In this document: positions 19,734-31,560 of the stretch, in pieces
Layout: the number at the start of each line of letters is the position of its first letter
Numbering within the stretch: position 1 is the first letter of the stretch
Assembly (NCBI RefSeq): GCF_028640845.1
Contig: NC_080539.1
Coordinates: 188,923,436-188,987,435, forward strand
Direction: 5' to 3'
DNA from: Ahaetulla prasina
Lineage: Eukaryota; Chordata; Lepidosauria; Squamata; Colubridae
DNA: 64,000 bases
The notes under the pieces: model-generated
Databases searched by the model: none
What the model was told of the DNA's origin: nothing
Seen by the model: only the letters and a program-made list of their open reading frames with translations
Translations under genes and position numbers: made by a program

Positions 19734-21714
19734 TTAGAATTACTATGAATCTTATAAGTTCATGATGGGCTCCAATTTCTAAGCGAACCAGTTGTGTGAT
19801 TTGGGTCGCTGGAACGCCACCAATCAAGGTTCCATCTACTTGGTGGAATTTAATTGGGTGTTTCAAGGGAAATGTTTTTATACAGAGTTGGGCGACCGTA
19901 GAGGTTGAAATTAGGCATCTGGTGCATCCTGTGTCCATGATAGCCTCTAAATCTTTTTTGGCCCCTCCCCCTGGAATTATTAAGTTTACTTTGATTGCAA
20001 AAGGAGGAATGGGTACACTCACCATTGGGTCGTTTTCTGCTTGGTTTGAGTCGTCAGGAGGTGAATCAGGTGACGGAAGGTCAGTAGGGAGGTTTATGGC
20101 TTGTCTCGCAAAGCGACTGGTATTCGGATTTTTTCGAGGGGGTTTGCGTGGTCGGGTAGCAGTTGGTGGGCGATACTGTGGGAGGGGTGTTGGGGCTAGG
20201 CAAACTGACGCCCGATGTCCTAGTTTTCCACAATGGTAGCATTTGATTATTGTTGAAGGCTGAAAGGTGGAGGGTGTGGTTGGTCTTAAGAGGGAGGGTC
20301 TTGTAGGTGGTCGTTGTGGAGTTGTAGTTGGTGATTGGCTTTGGAGGGGGTTGAATTCTCTGTCCAGAGCTATGGACACGTTGTACCAGTCATTTAGTTG
20401 TTCTGGGATTCCTCTGGTGGAGCAGGCTTTTCTGATGTTTTGATCGATTGCCTCTTTGAAGTAGTGGAGGAGGATGCGATCTGGCCAATGTCTAAGATTA
20501 CCAGCAATCCTTCTGAAATCCCATACAAATTGTTTTAGAGGCCGGTTACCTTGCTTCATCGTTTTTAAGGTGGTTTCACATTCTGCAATTAGGTCATCAT
20601 TTTGAAACCGGTTGCGAAGCAGTGCCATGAATCCGTGAACATCGTTTAGTTCTGGTGCACGTTCATTGTGTAGTTGAGCTATCCATTCTGAGGCTAGCCC
20701 CACGTTCATACCATCCGAGATGGCGTTGATTAGGCTTCTTTCTGATGGGTATTGATGTCTATATTGTTCAACGTAAGCCTCAATTCTGCTGAGAAAGTAA
20801 GCAAGGTGGTGTGGATTCCCATCAAAGGTTGGTTTGAAAGGGGGAGGGGCTGGGTGAGGGGGTGCAGTTGGGTTCAGCTGGCCTGCTTGCAGTTGAAGAG
20901 GGATTTGTGGGAGGGCCGTTGTTATTGTGGCTGGTTGCTGAGTTGTAAAGGGGAGTGGAATTCCCCCTGGCTGCTGAGAAGGATGTCCTTGAAATGCTTC
21001 AGTTGACGAGGCAAAAATCGGCCTGGGCCCCCCAGAAAAGAAAGGTGCTGAACTGGCTGGTTGCCATTGGTATTGGATACATCCTTGTCCAGGATAAAAT
21101 GCCCAACCAGGAGGAATAGAAGCAGCAGGAGGCAGCGTAGGCCTCTGTTGGCGGGAAAAGTCAATTGGAGGGGGGACTTGCGATTCCCCCCAAGTCCCTG
21201 GTGCTGCCTGAACTCCCTGCCATCTGAAGGAGGGAAGAGAGGTCCTCCTGCGTTCATCGGAACGGCTTTGAGCTTCAGTAATTTCTCCCTCTCTGGTGGG
21301 AGGGAAGGTGAATTTAGGCTGAGCTAAAGGCTCTCGAGGTGGGTGAGCTGAGCTTATATGAGGCCTCACTTCCAAACGCTCAGAAGTTTCCGGGAGGTCT
21401 AATAGGGACTGGGGTTTCAGGGGGTTTCTCAGATCCCAATCCAGTGACTCTCCCAATTCTCTGGGTTTTACTGTCCTCCATCGAGGTTGAGAAGAGGGAG
21501 GGGGCTCTCCATTCCGCCCCGGGGAAATGTTTTCTCCCGAACGACAGCTTACCCATGAATCGGAGTCTTTGGGCCATGCACCAAGCTGACAAGCAGGCTC
21601 TACCACTTCGGGTTTTTGAGTCATATCTTCCGATGGGAAGTAGGTGATTTCAATTAAGTCCTCAGATTCCAACTTTTGTGCTATTTCCACGCTTTCAGCT
21701 TGCTGCTCTTCCAT
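19734..21714 (-). CDS. Gypsy Gag and protease, truncated by an L2 insertion
   Basis: One open frame from ATG at 21714 (126 bp inside the 5' LTR). Residues about 1-300 are Pro/Gln-rich spacer; about 300-450 form the Gag capsid-like region (FLSRIEAYVEQYRHQYPSER, GNRPLKQFVWDFRRIAGNL); a CCHC zinc knuckle CYHCGKLGHRASVC is near residue 492; the aspartic protease motif IMDTGCTR is near residue 590. Genuine sequence ends about residue 660 (LIRFIVI), where an L2 fragment supplies foreign codons to a stop at 19651. Gag would package RNA, protease would cleave the polyprotein. No stop before the insertion. Confidence 0.9.
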
Positions 21715-21827
21715 CTTCGCTGGGTCTTTGCACCACTGTGGAGGTTGCGGAGGCTGGGGCCCAGCACCCCCCTAACGGGCCCCCTCCGAGCGGAGGAGAG
21801 GGTACCGTTAAGCAAAAGAAAGTTATG

Positions 21828-21838
21828 AGTTTTGGAAT
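21828..21838 (-). promoter_or_regulatory. Gypsy primer-binding site, self-priming type
   Basis: Eleven sense bases, ATTCCAAAACT, two bases inside the 5' LTR, are the exact complement of AGTTTTGGAAT in the LTR (plus 21944-21954, conserved at 15962-15972). They do not begin with TGG, so they do not look like a tRNA 3'-end match. Tf1/sushi-group chromoviruses prime reverse transcription with about 11 nt of their own folded RNA 5' end, which fits arrangement and length. Confidence 0.72.
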
Positions 21839-21840
21839 AA

Positions 21841-22209
21841 TGTCAAGGTTCCAGAAAAACCTCTTCTGCATAAAAAAAACTCAGAAGCCATTGTCTTTCA
21901 GAGTTCTTTACTAGCATGAGGAAACTGGCACATGATGAGTGAAATTCCAAAACTGAACTTCCGGATTCTTTTCCCAGTTATACAAACCCCAAGAGTCCCA
22001 CCCCCCGACCCCTTTGCTGGTCACAGGGTCCCACGTTCTCCCAGTTCATTCGAATATCTTCTCGCCACTCTTCCTGCAGATGTGAACACCATCCGACCTT
22101 GACCGCTTGAAGAATGTTACCATACCCCTCAACCCCCCTTCTTCCCCTCAGGGGAAAAATGTGGCAGGGTCTGAAACCCTAAAGTCTAGTATGGTTTCCA
22201 GGCCTGACA
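21841..22209 (-). repeat. Gypsy 5' LTR with promoter
   Basis: 369-bp LTR that would drive transcription leftward. In sense a TATA-like GTATAAC (plus 21976-21982) lies about 28 nt ahead of AGTTTTGGAAT (plus 21944-21954). That block is complementary to the sequence just inside the LTR and so probably marks the RNA 5' end. This predicts U3 of about 255 bp and R-U5 of about 114 bp. Confidence 0.9.
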
Positions 22210-25200
22210 CAAGAGGCAGAAGCAACCATTCAACTGGATGGCTAGGTGGGACAGGAATGGCCCATGTCTGTGGTGGACACAGAAGCACACACATTTCGAG
22301 CTGTTGCATGCTGTCCAGAGGAAAAAAGCTCTTGGCAGCGTTTACCTAGATGACAAGTAGCTGCCGCCGCGTGGCAGCAGCTCAGTGTCCTTCGATTTAG
22401 TTGTTTCGACTCCCCTCCTCTGCTTGGTTGCACACTGTTTGTACGATATCTCTCTCTCTCTCTCTCTCTCTCTGGGCAGTGGTTGAGGCTGCTGGTATTC
22501 AGGATCGATTCTGCTGTTGCTTAAGTTGCCATGGTGGAGCAAACAGCAGCCATATTTGGGGTAGATCAATGAAGGGACATTTATGTCAGGCTGGCCAGCT
22601 GAAGCTGTAGGTCAGGGGTCCTCAGACTATGGCCCGCAGCCAGATACAGCCCACTAAAGCCATTAATCCAGCCTGTGTTGGGCCACAAGGTTGCCCTGTC
22701 CACATCACTCTGCCCACAACTCTGCGATGTGGGCAGTGTAGCCTTGCAGTCCCTGGCTGTCCCACACCTGCTGGCAGCCACAGCAGGTGAGGATGCAAAA
22801 GGAATGGCAAAAGAAGCAGCATCCACCAAGGTGCAGGTGTCCATTAGCAGGGACTCCGCAGCTGGCCCTCCAACAGTGGCAACACTGGCACCAGCAGCAG
22901 GCAGAGTGGGGAGGGAGGCACATAATGCACACCACCAGATGCGCCTCCTCCATCCCAAGTGGCTGGGACAGGGCAGGTGGCTGCCCAACTCATCCAGCAG
23001 GCAGGACCATATGCCTTTCCCCTGTGCCTCTGCCTTCAGCTACTGCTGCCACTGTGGAAGAAAACAAGGTGAGGAAGGTGTGGGGCGGCTGCTGCCTACT
23101 CCATCCTGTTTCTTTTGGCTTGTGGTTGGAGAGCAGGTCGCTGCTGGTCATCTCCTTGGCCTCCTCATGGATCTAGCACCACCGAGGCCGCCAGCAGCTT
23201 GCGCAAGTCCAATAGGCCTCTGCTGTTGCTGCCCACAGCACCAGGCCTGGGGAAAGCTCAATTCCCATCGGCGCTGTGGCCACCCAAGCCCAGCCAGGAT
23301 TGTGTGCCTTCCCCCTCATCTCTGCTGGGCCTGGGCAGCCAGGGCTCCGATGAGGATCTGGCTTTCCCCACTCGCGGTGGCCATTTTTTGCCTGTTGGGC
23401 CTGGTTGTGCTTTACTACCCTTACTTGGCCTTTTTAGCTGGCTGCTTTGCCTCCTGGGCGGGTCCACCAAGTGACAGTGGAATTGCCATCCAGGAGCTGC
23501 CAGGGGTAGAGACCCCCAATGATATGCCTCCTTCACCGGGTCTGCTTGGCAGGGAGAGCTAAGCCCTGCCCTGCCCTGCCCTGCCCTGCCCTGCCCGCCC
23601 TGCCCTGCCCTGCCCTGCCCTGTGAGGCAGCAGCTCCAGAGCTCTTTTGGGACACTGCCCAACCAACACAGCTTCCTCATACAGAGCTCCTGAGGCTGCA
23701 GTCCCTTCCCTGGACTGAAGGCAACCTTCTGTTTTGCATCCCCTCCCCCGCATCTCCGTTCTGATCTGAGAGTTTTAGCCAAATTCCCTGTTCAGTCGGT
23801 GTTCCAGGAAGGCGCGGCTTGGGGGTAGTGGGGCTTCCCTCCACGTGAGTAGGTAAGTTGGCAAGGTGCTGCCCAAACCTATCGAAAGGCCCTGTTTCTC
23901 CAGCCTTGGGATGGACACTGCTTCCTACTCCACCCCACCCCCCGCCACACTTCAGGGAAGCCCAGGCAAGTGCCATCTGTTGGGTCTGGTACCATATGGG
24001 GAAATGCTGCCCCCTTCTGGCAGGGTGTGCTAGCAAAGCACCCCTCTCGTGCACCCACCACTGCACTCGTGCACAAGGGGAAAATGCTCCACGCAGGGGA
24101 TGGAGACACGTACCCACTGCACTTGGTCGAAGGGCGTGGGAGTAGCTGCGGCCGTCTGGCAGAGGGGTGATGCCAGTGGGTGGACTGACACATGGGGAGG
24201 GGAGTGTGTGGGAGATGGAGGCATCAGAACCCTCTTTAACTGTTCCCTGAAGTGCCTCACACCAGCTGAATCCCCTTCCCTGAATGCCACTGCCGCCGCT
24301 CCCTGCTTTGCTTGGGATGCTTGTGGCAGCACTTCAGACAGGGCGGTAGCAGCAGTGGGTGGGGAACTAGCAAGGCTTCCTTTTCCCTGAAGTGCCTCAC
24401 ATAGGCCGAATGCCCTGCCCATTCCCCGCCTAGCTTGGGACGCTTGCCCTTCACTGCCCAGTTCCAGTGCAGCAGGCGTAGTTTAATATCTGCCCCCAGA
24501 GAGCACGCCAAGGGGGAGCTGGTGTGGCCAGATCCCTTCCAAAAGGCCCTCATGATAAAGAGGGTCCGTTGCCCCTACTTCGCCTGTCAGGTGGCAGCGA
24601 GGCAATGTCACCAGTGGGAAAACCACCCAACCTCTGGTCCTGTGGATGCTGCCTCTGCTGTGGATGGGCTTGCACGACGGCAGCAGGAGCAGAAGCCCTG
24701 CACTAAGGGTGGTTTTCTTTCTCCCTGCTCAAGAAAAAGGTTTTGGCACAGCATTCTAAAAAAGCAACATTTTAAGTTTTCTTAATTGGAATAGGTGAGC
24801 GTGTCTCCCGTGCTACCCTCTCTCTCTTCGTAGGTTTCAGATTGAGGCTATGGGCTGCCCGATCAAAAGCAGGGCTGAGGGGAAGCCAGCCTTAATTTCA
24901 ATAGCCAAATTGGGGGTGGGGAAAGGGAGAGAGAGGCAGCCCTTTCTGGGAAGGCAGGCCAGTCTAGTAATTCCTCATTTTCCTTTCCCCCACCAATTAA
25001 GGGGGCAGGCAGGCTACTATACTTGGTAGTCTAGCTCAGCCCAGGAAGGCAGAGCAGGCCCTTGTGCCAAATGGGGCTTGCCTGGGTCTCCTGGCTGCTG
25101 CTTCAGAGGAGAAGCAGAGGAGAACAAACAAGAAGGAAATTCTTGTCTGTTCTGGCACTGAGGAGCAGTGGACGGAGAGCGAAAGGAGCCTGTGCTGGCT

Positions 25201-25611
25201 GGGGAACAGTCCCAAGTATGCAGGAGGTTGCTGCTGAGTGGTGCCTGTTTCCAGGTTCTTGACTGTACATAAACTTGCTCCTTTGCCTCTCTAAGAAGGC
25301 CCAGCTCTTGGGCTGAGTCCCTTGCCTCCCACCCACCCAAAACAAGGAGAGGCAACGCCTTCCCGGTTTGTTCTACTTGTTGATTGTAAACTCCTTGGGA
25401 CTGAGAAGAATTGCTGCAAAACTGAGTTTCCTAAAGTGGACCACTAGATTCCTAAACAACTTTAAAAAATGATCCAGTAAAAAGAAAAGTCAACCAAAAG
25501 AGCAACATGCAAACAAAAGTAAATAAAATACCCCCAGGAGCAAAACAAATTAAAGTTTAATTTGTGTGTATGGTTTAAAGGACTGCTAAATTGGCATGCT
25601 CCCCCCACAAC
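22210..25611. other. GC-rich unassigned region
   Basis: No homology recognised for most of 3.4 kb. Visible: CT run at 22447-22472; a hAT-type terminus CAGGGGTCCTCAGACTATGG at 22613 (right end not found); CCCTG array at 23564-23626; a repeated block CCCTGAAGTGCCTCACA at 24245 and 24389. The open frames (for example 22675-23562) are composition-driven and overlap on both strands without domains. Could be an old transposon interior or intronic unique DNA. Confidence 0.45.
23564..23626. repeat. CCCTG microsatellite
   Basis: About twelve CCCTG units with one interruption (CCCGCCCTG near 23600). It explains the repetitive frames on both strands. Confidence 0.95.
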
Positions 25612-25811
25612 ACATTTATTTATTTATTTAATCAAATTTTTATACCGCCCTTCTCCCGAAGGACTCAGGGCGGTTTACAACCAGATAAAAACAAAACAAG
25701 ATAAATACAGAATAAAATAATATTTAAAAAACTTATTCAATTTGGCCAAAATTAAAATATCTTTAAAACAATAAAACCCACTAAAATTAAAACCAGATAA
25801 AATCTAAAATC

Positions 25812-28574
25812 CTATGCCAGTCCTGCGCGGATGAATAAATATGTCTTCAGCTCGCGGCAAAAGGTTCGAAGGTCCAGAAGTTGGCGAAGTCCTGGGGGAA
25901 GTTCATTCCAGAGGGTGGGAGCCCCCACAGAGAAGGCCCTACCCCTGGGGGCTGCCAGCCGACATTGTTTGGCGGACGGCACCCTGAGGAGTCCCTCTCT
26001 GTGAGAGCACACGGGTCGGTGAGAGGCAATCGGTAGCAGTAGGCGGTCCCGTAAGTAACCCGGTCCTAAGCCATGGAGCGCTTTAAAGGTAGTAATCAGC
26101 ACCTTGAAGTGCACCCGGAAGACCACAGGTAGCCAGTGCAGCCTGCGCAGGAGTGGTGTCACATGGGAGCCATGAGTGGCTCCCTCTATCACCCGCGCAG
26201 CTGCGTTCTGAACCAACTGGAGCCTCCAGGTGCTCTTCAAGGGGAGACCCATGTAGAGAGCATTGCAGTAATCCAAGCGAGAGGTAACAAGAGCATGAAT
26301 GACCGTGCATAGGGCATCCCGGTCAAGGAAGGGGTGCAACTGGCGAGTCAGGCAAACCTGATAAAAAGCTCTCCTGGATACGATCATCAGGTGGTCTTCA
26401 AAAGACAACCGCCCATCCAGGAGAACACCCAAGTTGCGCACCCTTTCCATCGGGGCCAGTGACTCGCCCCCAACAGTCAGGGATTGAGCTTGAGCCTGTT
26501 TCTCCCCATCCAGACCCGTACGGCTTCCAGACACTGAGACAGTACCTCGATAGCTTTGTTGGGGTGGCCTGGGGTGGAAAAGTACAGCTGCGTATCATCA
26601 GCGTACAGTTGGTACCTCACCCCAAAACCACTGATGATCTCACCCAACGGCTTCATATAGATGTTGAACAGGAGAGGCGAGAGAATTGACCCCTGCGGCA
26701 CCCCACAAGTGAGGCGCCTCAGGGTCGATCTCTGCCCCCCTGCCTACACCGTCTGTGACCAGTTAGAGAGAGAGGAGGAGAACCACCGATAAACGGTGCC
26801 TCCCAAACTCTCCAGCTGGTGCAGCAGGATACCATGGTCGATGGTATCGAACGCCGCTGAGAGGTCTAATAGGACCAGGGCAGAGGAATAACCCCTATCC
26901 CTGGCCCTCCAGAGATCATCCACCAAGGCGACCAAAGCCATCTCCGTACTGTATCCGGGCCAAAAGCCAGACTGGAACGGGTCTGAACGTGCCACCACAC
27001 TCTCTACAACCTTTGCCACAAAGCGAAGGTTGGAGACCGGACAATAATTATCTTAAACTGCTGGGTCCAGGGAAGGCTTCTTGAGGAGGGGTCTCACCAC
27101 CACCTCTTTCAAGGCAGCAGGAAAGACCCCCTCCAACAATGAAGCATTAGTGATCCCCTGGAGCCAGTCTCGTGTCACCTCCTGCGTGGCCAGTACCAGC
27201 CAGGAGGGGCACGGGTCCAGTAAACATATGGTGGCATTCAACCTCCCCAACAACCTGTCCAGGGTCAAATTCATCCCAAACAGTCTCAACAAGACGAGTC
27301 TCCGACCTCTCACCTGGATCATCCCAATTTTGATCCAACCCATCCCGAAGCTTAACAATTTTATCGTATAGATAACCACTAAACTCCTCGGCACGTCCCT
27401 GTAATGGGTCATCCCGCTCCTCCTGTTGAAGAAGAGAGTGGGTCACCTGAAACAGGGCGGCCGGGCGGTTATCTGCCGATGCAATGAGGGAGGAGACGTA
27501 ACAATGTCTCGCTTCCCTCAATGCCACTAGGTAGGTCCTACTATATGACCTAACTAGTGTCCGATCAGCTTCCGAACGGCTGGACCTCTAGGAACTCTCT
27601 AGGCGTCTTCTCCGGCGTTTCATCTCCCTCAGCTCCTCGGAGAACCAAGGAGCTGGTTGAGACCTACGCCAGGTCAGAGGCCGCAAAGGCACGACACGGT
27701 CTAGAGCTCCAGCCATAGCCAGTTCCCAAGCCGCGACTAGTTCTTCAGCCGTGCCGTGAGCCAGACCCTCAGGGAACAGCCCAAGCTCCGTCAGGAACCT
27801 CTCTGGGTCCATCAGGCGCCTGGGACGGAACCAACGTATTGGTCCCGTCTCCCTGTGGTGTTGAGTGGCGGTCCGAAAGTCCAGACGAAGGAGAGAGTGA
27901 TCTGACCATGACAAAGTTTCAATGACTAGATCTCTCAAGTCCAGATCCTTCAATCAAATCCAGTGTGCCTCCCCCAATGTGAGTAGGGCCATCAACTACT
28001 TGTGTCAGGTCCAAGGCCATCATGGAGGCCATGAACTCCCGAGCTGTCGTCGATGCAGACCACCAGATGCGCCATAAGTCTGGGGGTCTCAACCGCCACC
28101 CCAGCAAGCACCTCCAGCAGCTCGGGCAGGGCTGTTGTCACGCAGCAAGGAGCCAGGTACGTGACCAACAAGCCCATTGACCCCTATGACTCCACTTCAC
28201 AAAGAGGGATTCACAACCAGCAATCTGAGGTACAGTGGTCTCCCTCGGCTCTAGACTCTCCTTAATAACAACCGCCACCCCCCCACCCCTACCTTGGGCC
28301 TTCGGTTGATGGAATGCTCGGAAACCCGGTGGGTACATTTCAACAAGGAGCACCCCCCCTCCGTGCCCAACCAGGTTTCCGTAATGCCCATAAGGTCCGC
28401 GGATCCCCCCTGTATAAGATCACAAATTAGGGGGGCCTTGTTAACCACGGACTGTGCATTGCACAACATCAACCGAAGGCCCAAGCTCTGAGGGTCTTGG
28501 CCACCCGGGGAACAGGAGAAGTCTAAGGGGTCGGGTCGTCCGATTGCTCTCAAACATTGAGCACGCGCCCCCAA
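25812..28574 (-). pseudogene. L2 ORF2: endonuclease and reverse transcriptase (copy C)
   Basis: In sense order: endonuclease with LMLCNAQSVVNKAPLICDLI, LMGITETWLGTE and GRGGGVAVVIKE (28138-28574); SDHSLLRLDF carrying the catalytic Asp-His (27588-27953); linker REARHCYVSSLIASADNRPA (27147-27527); RT with SGFWPGYSTEMALVALVDDL, LVLLDLSAAFDTIDHGILL (26744-27019), palm box YADD at 26594-26605, and C-terminal block 25812-26534. Each domain is recognisable but lies in a different frame, with at least five frameshifts and an internal deletion of about 70 bp after the YADD segment (the KTEWLWMPASRYSQ part is missing near 26490). Confidence 0.85.
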
Positions 28575-29945
28575 AGATCGATATGACCCCTCACTTCCGC
28601 CATATCTGCCCCTCCCACTTACCGTGCAAATGGAACTACCCTCACAAGTAGGAACGCAATCCTCCCCCTTCGAACCTATTGGACAAACGCCGCGAGCGCA
28701 CGCAGGAACTGCCCCACCTGATGGGTTACCCCAACACCCGCCCTTACCCTCCCTCCCCTTAAAAATTCCCTATCTAAAAATCCCCAGAGGCTCTTTCTAG
28801 ACGCATGCCACCTCTGTGGGTCCCAAGACCCGTCATTGAGGCCGGCCCTCGGTAATGAGACAGGCCACTCCTGCGAGGTGGGGGCACCTCGCAGGCGCAA
28901 GAGTTCATGTACAGAGTATCACATAGATAAGATAGGAATCGGCGAGAAGTGGTACTGTCGCAGGTTGGCAGAATATTATTATGTGACGGTTCCTCAAATG
29001 GATACCCATTATCTGATGACTCTTCAAATGGGGGCTGGCATATGATGACGAAGATGATATAAAGATGGAAAAAAATAGACAGATAGCATCTATGGCAACT
29101 AATCCATGATAAAGTCCTGGTAAAAAGATCTTAATAAGTCCAGGATATACTGCTAATGGCCCAGTCCTAAAATCCTTAGATATGAGGTAGGTGGCGCTTC
29201 CGTCACCACCATCGGTGTCCACCGTTGTTTCCGGATGAGTCCCCTGGCAGGTCCCAAACCAGTCCCAAACGTTTTCCAAGATAGTCCCAAGGGACCAATC
29301 ACAGCCAAAGAGTCCCAAAAGGCCATGGAGAGTGCAGATAGCATTGCACTATTAGGAAGAAAACAGGCCAAAATAGGCCAGGACTCCTCCGACGCCTACC
29401 ACACCGCCGCCCTCTGCCGAGCTGCTCCGAGGCCAAAACCTCTCCAAGGTCACTCACTCCAAAAGGCCAGGCCCTGCCCAAAGGCCTAACCACTCTGCAG
29501 GACCAGGCCTTTTCCAAGGGCCAAGCCAGGCGCCTCCGAGGGGGGGGGCAGCGAGCTGTAAAACGCCGCAGATCCCAACGCAGCAGGGAGTGAGGCTGGA
29601 GCATCATGGCAGGGAGCATCATGGCAGGGAAGACGACCGAAGAACCGGAAACAACCCTTCGCCCCCGTCGCCGCTTGAAGCAAGGCAGGGGGGAAGGTCG
29701 GAACGCCTTCTGGAGAAAAGATGAGCCGCGGCTCACCTCGTGTCTGGGAAAATGGCCGCCATTCGCCACTCGCCCTCCCGGCCCCGTTCTCAGCAGCCGT
29801 GAGTCCGAGAAGGTCCAAAGACCTCTCCACGGCTGCCGAGGAGATGACCCAACAGGCCGGGGATCGCAAGCGGCTCGGCAGGTCGCCAGGATGCCGCCAT
29901 CCGCAGGGCACCATCCCGTCGCCGGCTCCGATCCTCTAGCGAGAC

Positions 29946-29953
29946 GCCATCTT
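29946..29953 (-). promoter_or_regulatory. YY1-like site at L2 5' end
   Basis: Sense TGCAAGATGGCGTC close to the element's 5' edge. AAGATGGCGNC is the classic YY1 motif, used at the 5' end of human L1 to position transcription starts. Comparable motifs sit at the 5' ends of the other LINE families here. Confidence 0.5.
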
Positions 29954-29969
29954 GCACATGCGCAGAACC

Positions 29970-30044
29970 CCTAGCCGGTCCACTCCCCCAACAATCTGAG
30001 GGACCATGAATCGGCCCCCTGTTTAAAAAGTTTGAGGAGTCCTG
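29970..30044 (-). mobile_element. hAT-type terminal fragment
   Basis: The minus strand reads CAGGACTCCTCAAACTTTTT, AAACAGGGGGCCGATTCATG and CCCTCAGATTGTTGGGGGAG (nearly contiguous), resembling the widespread hAT terminus that begins CAGGGGTCCTCAAACT. Only about 75 bp remain. The other end is not seen nearby; the 22613 terminus does not share a flanking duplication with it. Confidence 0.55.
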
Positions 30045-30262
30045 CAATAGATGGAAACTGAACAAAGAGAGAAGCAACCTAAAACTAAGGAGAAACTTCA
30101 TGACAGTAAGAACAATTAACCGATGGAACTACTTGACTCCAGATGTTCTGAGTGCTCAATCATTGAAAGTTTTTAAGAAAAGAATGGACATCTATTTCTC
30201 TGAAATGGTATAGAGTCCTCCACTGCAAAGTCCCTTCTAAGTGTTATTCTGTTATTCTGACA
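30045..30262 (+). mobile_element. CR1 LINE 3' fragment
   Basis: Reads RWKLNKERSNLKLRRNFMT, a frameshift, then SLKVFKKRMDIYFSEMV, matching the CR1 C-terminus at 37100-37270. The family 3' end follows in decayed form (AAGTCCCTTCTAAGTGTTATTC). Confidence 0.75.
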
Positions 30263-30400
30263 CCTTTCCCTTCTATACTTCTGTAACTAAACCTTCTATA
30301 ACTAAAAAAACCCGCTGGAAATGTGGCAATATTGAAATTTAAGCTGAGAGTGCCACCTGCTGACAAAAAGGAAAAGTACATGTCTGGAAGGGGCTTTTGA

Positions 30401-30912
30401 TAACCTCTGGGATTACTTAAATGAAGCTGACCTATGGCCATGATGGCTGACCTATGTGAAATAAAGAACTGGGACTAGTGCACTTCTTAAAGGTTAACAT
30501 AAAACCTGAATAAATAGTTCTTGGACTTCTGGATAAAAATTGAATTTTAAAAAACAGAATAAGATACTTAATAAGGAAGAAATGAGTGGAATTTTGAAGG
30601 AGATGGATTTACTTTTCCAAAATACAAAAGTCATCATGGAAAAAGGATTTAAGGATTTAACCTCTGGGATTACTTAAATGAAGCTGACCTATGGCCATGA
30701 TGGCTGACCTATGTGAAATAAAGAACTGGGACTAGTGCACTTCTTAAAGGTTAACATAAAACCTGAATAAATAGTTCTTGGATTTCTGGATAAAAATTGA
30801 ATTTTAAAAAACAGAATAAGATACTTAATAAGGAAGAAATGAGTGGAATTTTGAAGGAGATGGATTTACTTTTCCAAAATACAAAAGTCATCATGGAAAA
30901 AGGATTTAAGGA
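30401..30912 (+). repeat. Recent 257-bp tandem duplication
   Basis: Two adjacent copies starting at 30401 and 30658 (both TAACCTCTGGGATTACTTAA). I see only one difference, C versus T in CTTGGA(C/T)TTCTGG (30529 and 30786). The copies end at the same word, GGATTTAAGGA. Near identity implies a very young duplication or an assembly duplication. Confidence 0.9.
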
Positions 30913-31054
30913 GATCAAAGAAAAAATGGAAAATACCATACAAGGGATGATGACCAAAGACCAAGACGCCCAAGAAAGGGAGGAGTCAACAGAAGAAATA
31001 AAGAAGGAAAAAGACAAAGAGGAACCAACAATGAAAAGAATAGTGACTGATTAA
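30797..31054 (+). pseudogene. L1 ORF1 N-terminal coiled-coil fragment
   Basis: 85 codons, NKEEMSGILKEMDLLFQNTK, EKGFKEIKEKMENTIQGM, then acidic EEIKKEKDKEEP. Composition and position fit the N-terminal coiled coil of squamate L1 ORF1p; no RRM follows. A first partial copy of the same segment lies upstream in the tandem duplication (30541-30655). Confidence 0.55.
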
Positions 31055-31084
31055 TTAAATCAGGGGGGAAATATACTAAGAGAG

Positions 31085-31157
31085 TTTTTTTATTTATTTA
31101 TTTAATTTTTTCATAACAGTATACATAAACATTGTCATAAGTAAAAAACATATCATG

Positions 31158-31198
<41 letters not shown>

Positions 31199-31560
31199 AC
31201 ATTCTCCGAAGACTCAGGGCGGCTTACATTGTGTAAGGCAATAGTCTCATTCTATTCTATATAAGTAAAGAATATGCATTAGCTATATTAATTAGATATA
31301 ATAAAGGGAACAATAGGACAGGAACGGTAGGCACTTTTGTGCTCTTATGCACGCCCCTTATAGTCCTCTTAGGAATGGGGTGAGGTCAATAGTAGACAGT
31401 TTTTGGTTGAAGATTTTGGGATTTTGAGTAGAGACTATGGAGTCAGGTAATGAGTTCCAAGCATTAACAACTCTGTTGCAGAAGTCATATTTTCTGCAAT
31501 CAAGTTTGAAGCGGTTGACATTAAGCTTGAATCTATTTTTTGCTCTTGTAATTTAATAAT
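31085..31560 (-). mobile_element. Rex1-like LINE 3' end (R3) with AT run and SINE-like scrap
   Basis: T/ATTT tail (31085-31110), TA dinucleotide run (31159-31193), a scrap of the SINE-like repeat (CTCCGAAGACTCAGGGCGGC, 31204-31223), then the Rex1-like 3' UTR and ORF2 C-terminus (GGACAGGAACGGTAGGCACT; minus frame VNRFKLDCRKYDFCNRVVN). Short, 5'-truncated near 31560. Confidence 0.75.

Larger units (their letters stand above)
15859..22209 (-). mobile_element. Near-complete chromodomain Gypsy LTR retrotransposon
   Basis: 6.35-kb minus-strand element with paired LTRs, 5-bp target duplication CAAGA, gag with CCHC knuckle, protease, RT, RNase H, integrase and a C-terminal chromodomain: pol order of Metaviridae chromoviruses. 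No env-like frame lies between the chromodomain and the 3' LTR. Breaks: an L2 fragment inserted at about 19461-19733, frameshifts near 19190 and 18955, one stop at 17035-17037, and Asn at an expected catalytic Asp of integrase. LTRs differ at about 14 sites and one 1-bp indel by eye (about 4%), so the insertion is moderately recent. Confidence 0.95.
25612..29965 (-). mobile_element. Near full-length L2 LINE (copy C)
   Basis: Minus strand, about 4.35 kb: ATTT tail and hairpin (25644-25674), C-terminal ORF2, RT, linker, endonuclease, and a CpG-rich 5' leader of about 1.3 kb ending near 29965 with an AAGATGGC motif at 29946-29953. It is the most complete L2 in the window and the reference for judging copies A and D. 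Right boundary touches a hAT-type terminus at 29970-30044. Confidence 0.9.

Noticed and set aside
22675..23562. 295-codon plus-strand frame in GC-rich DNA
   Set aside because: Overlapped by equally long frames on both strands, with no domain, splice signals or start context that sets it apart.
22613..30044. Possible single hAT element with ends at 22613 and 30044
   Set aside because: Termini are of similar type, but the 8-bp flanks (CTGTAGGT and CAATAGAT) do not match and an L2 plus unrelated DNA lie between.
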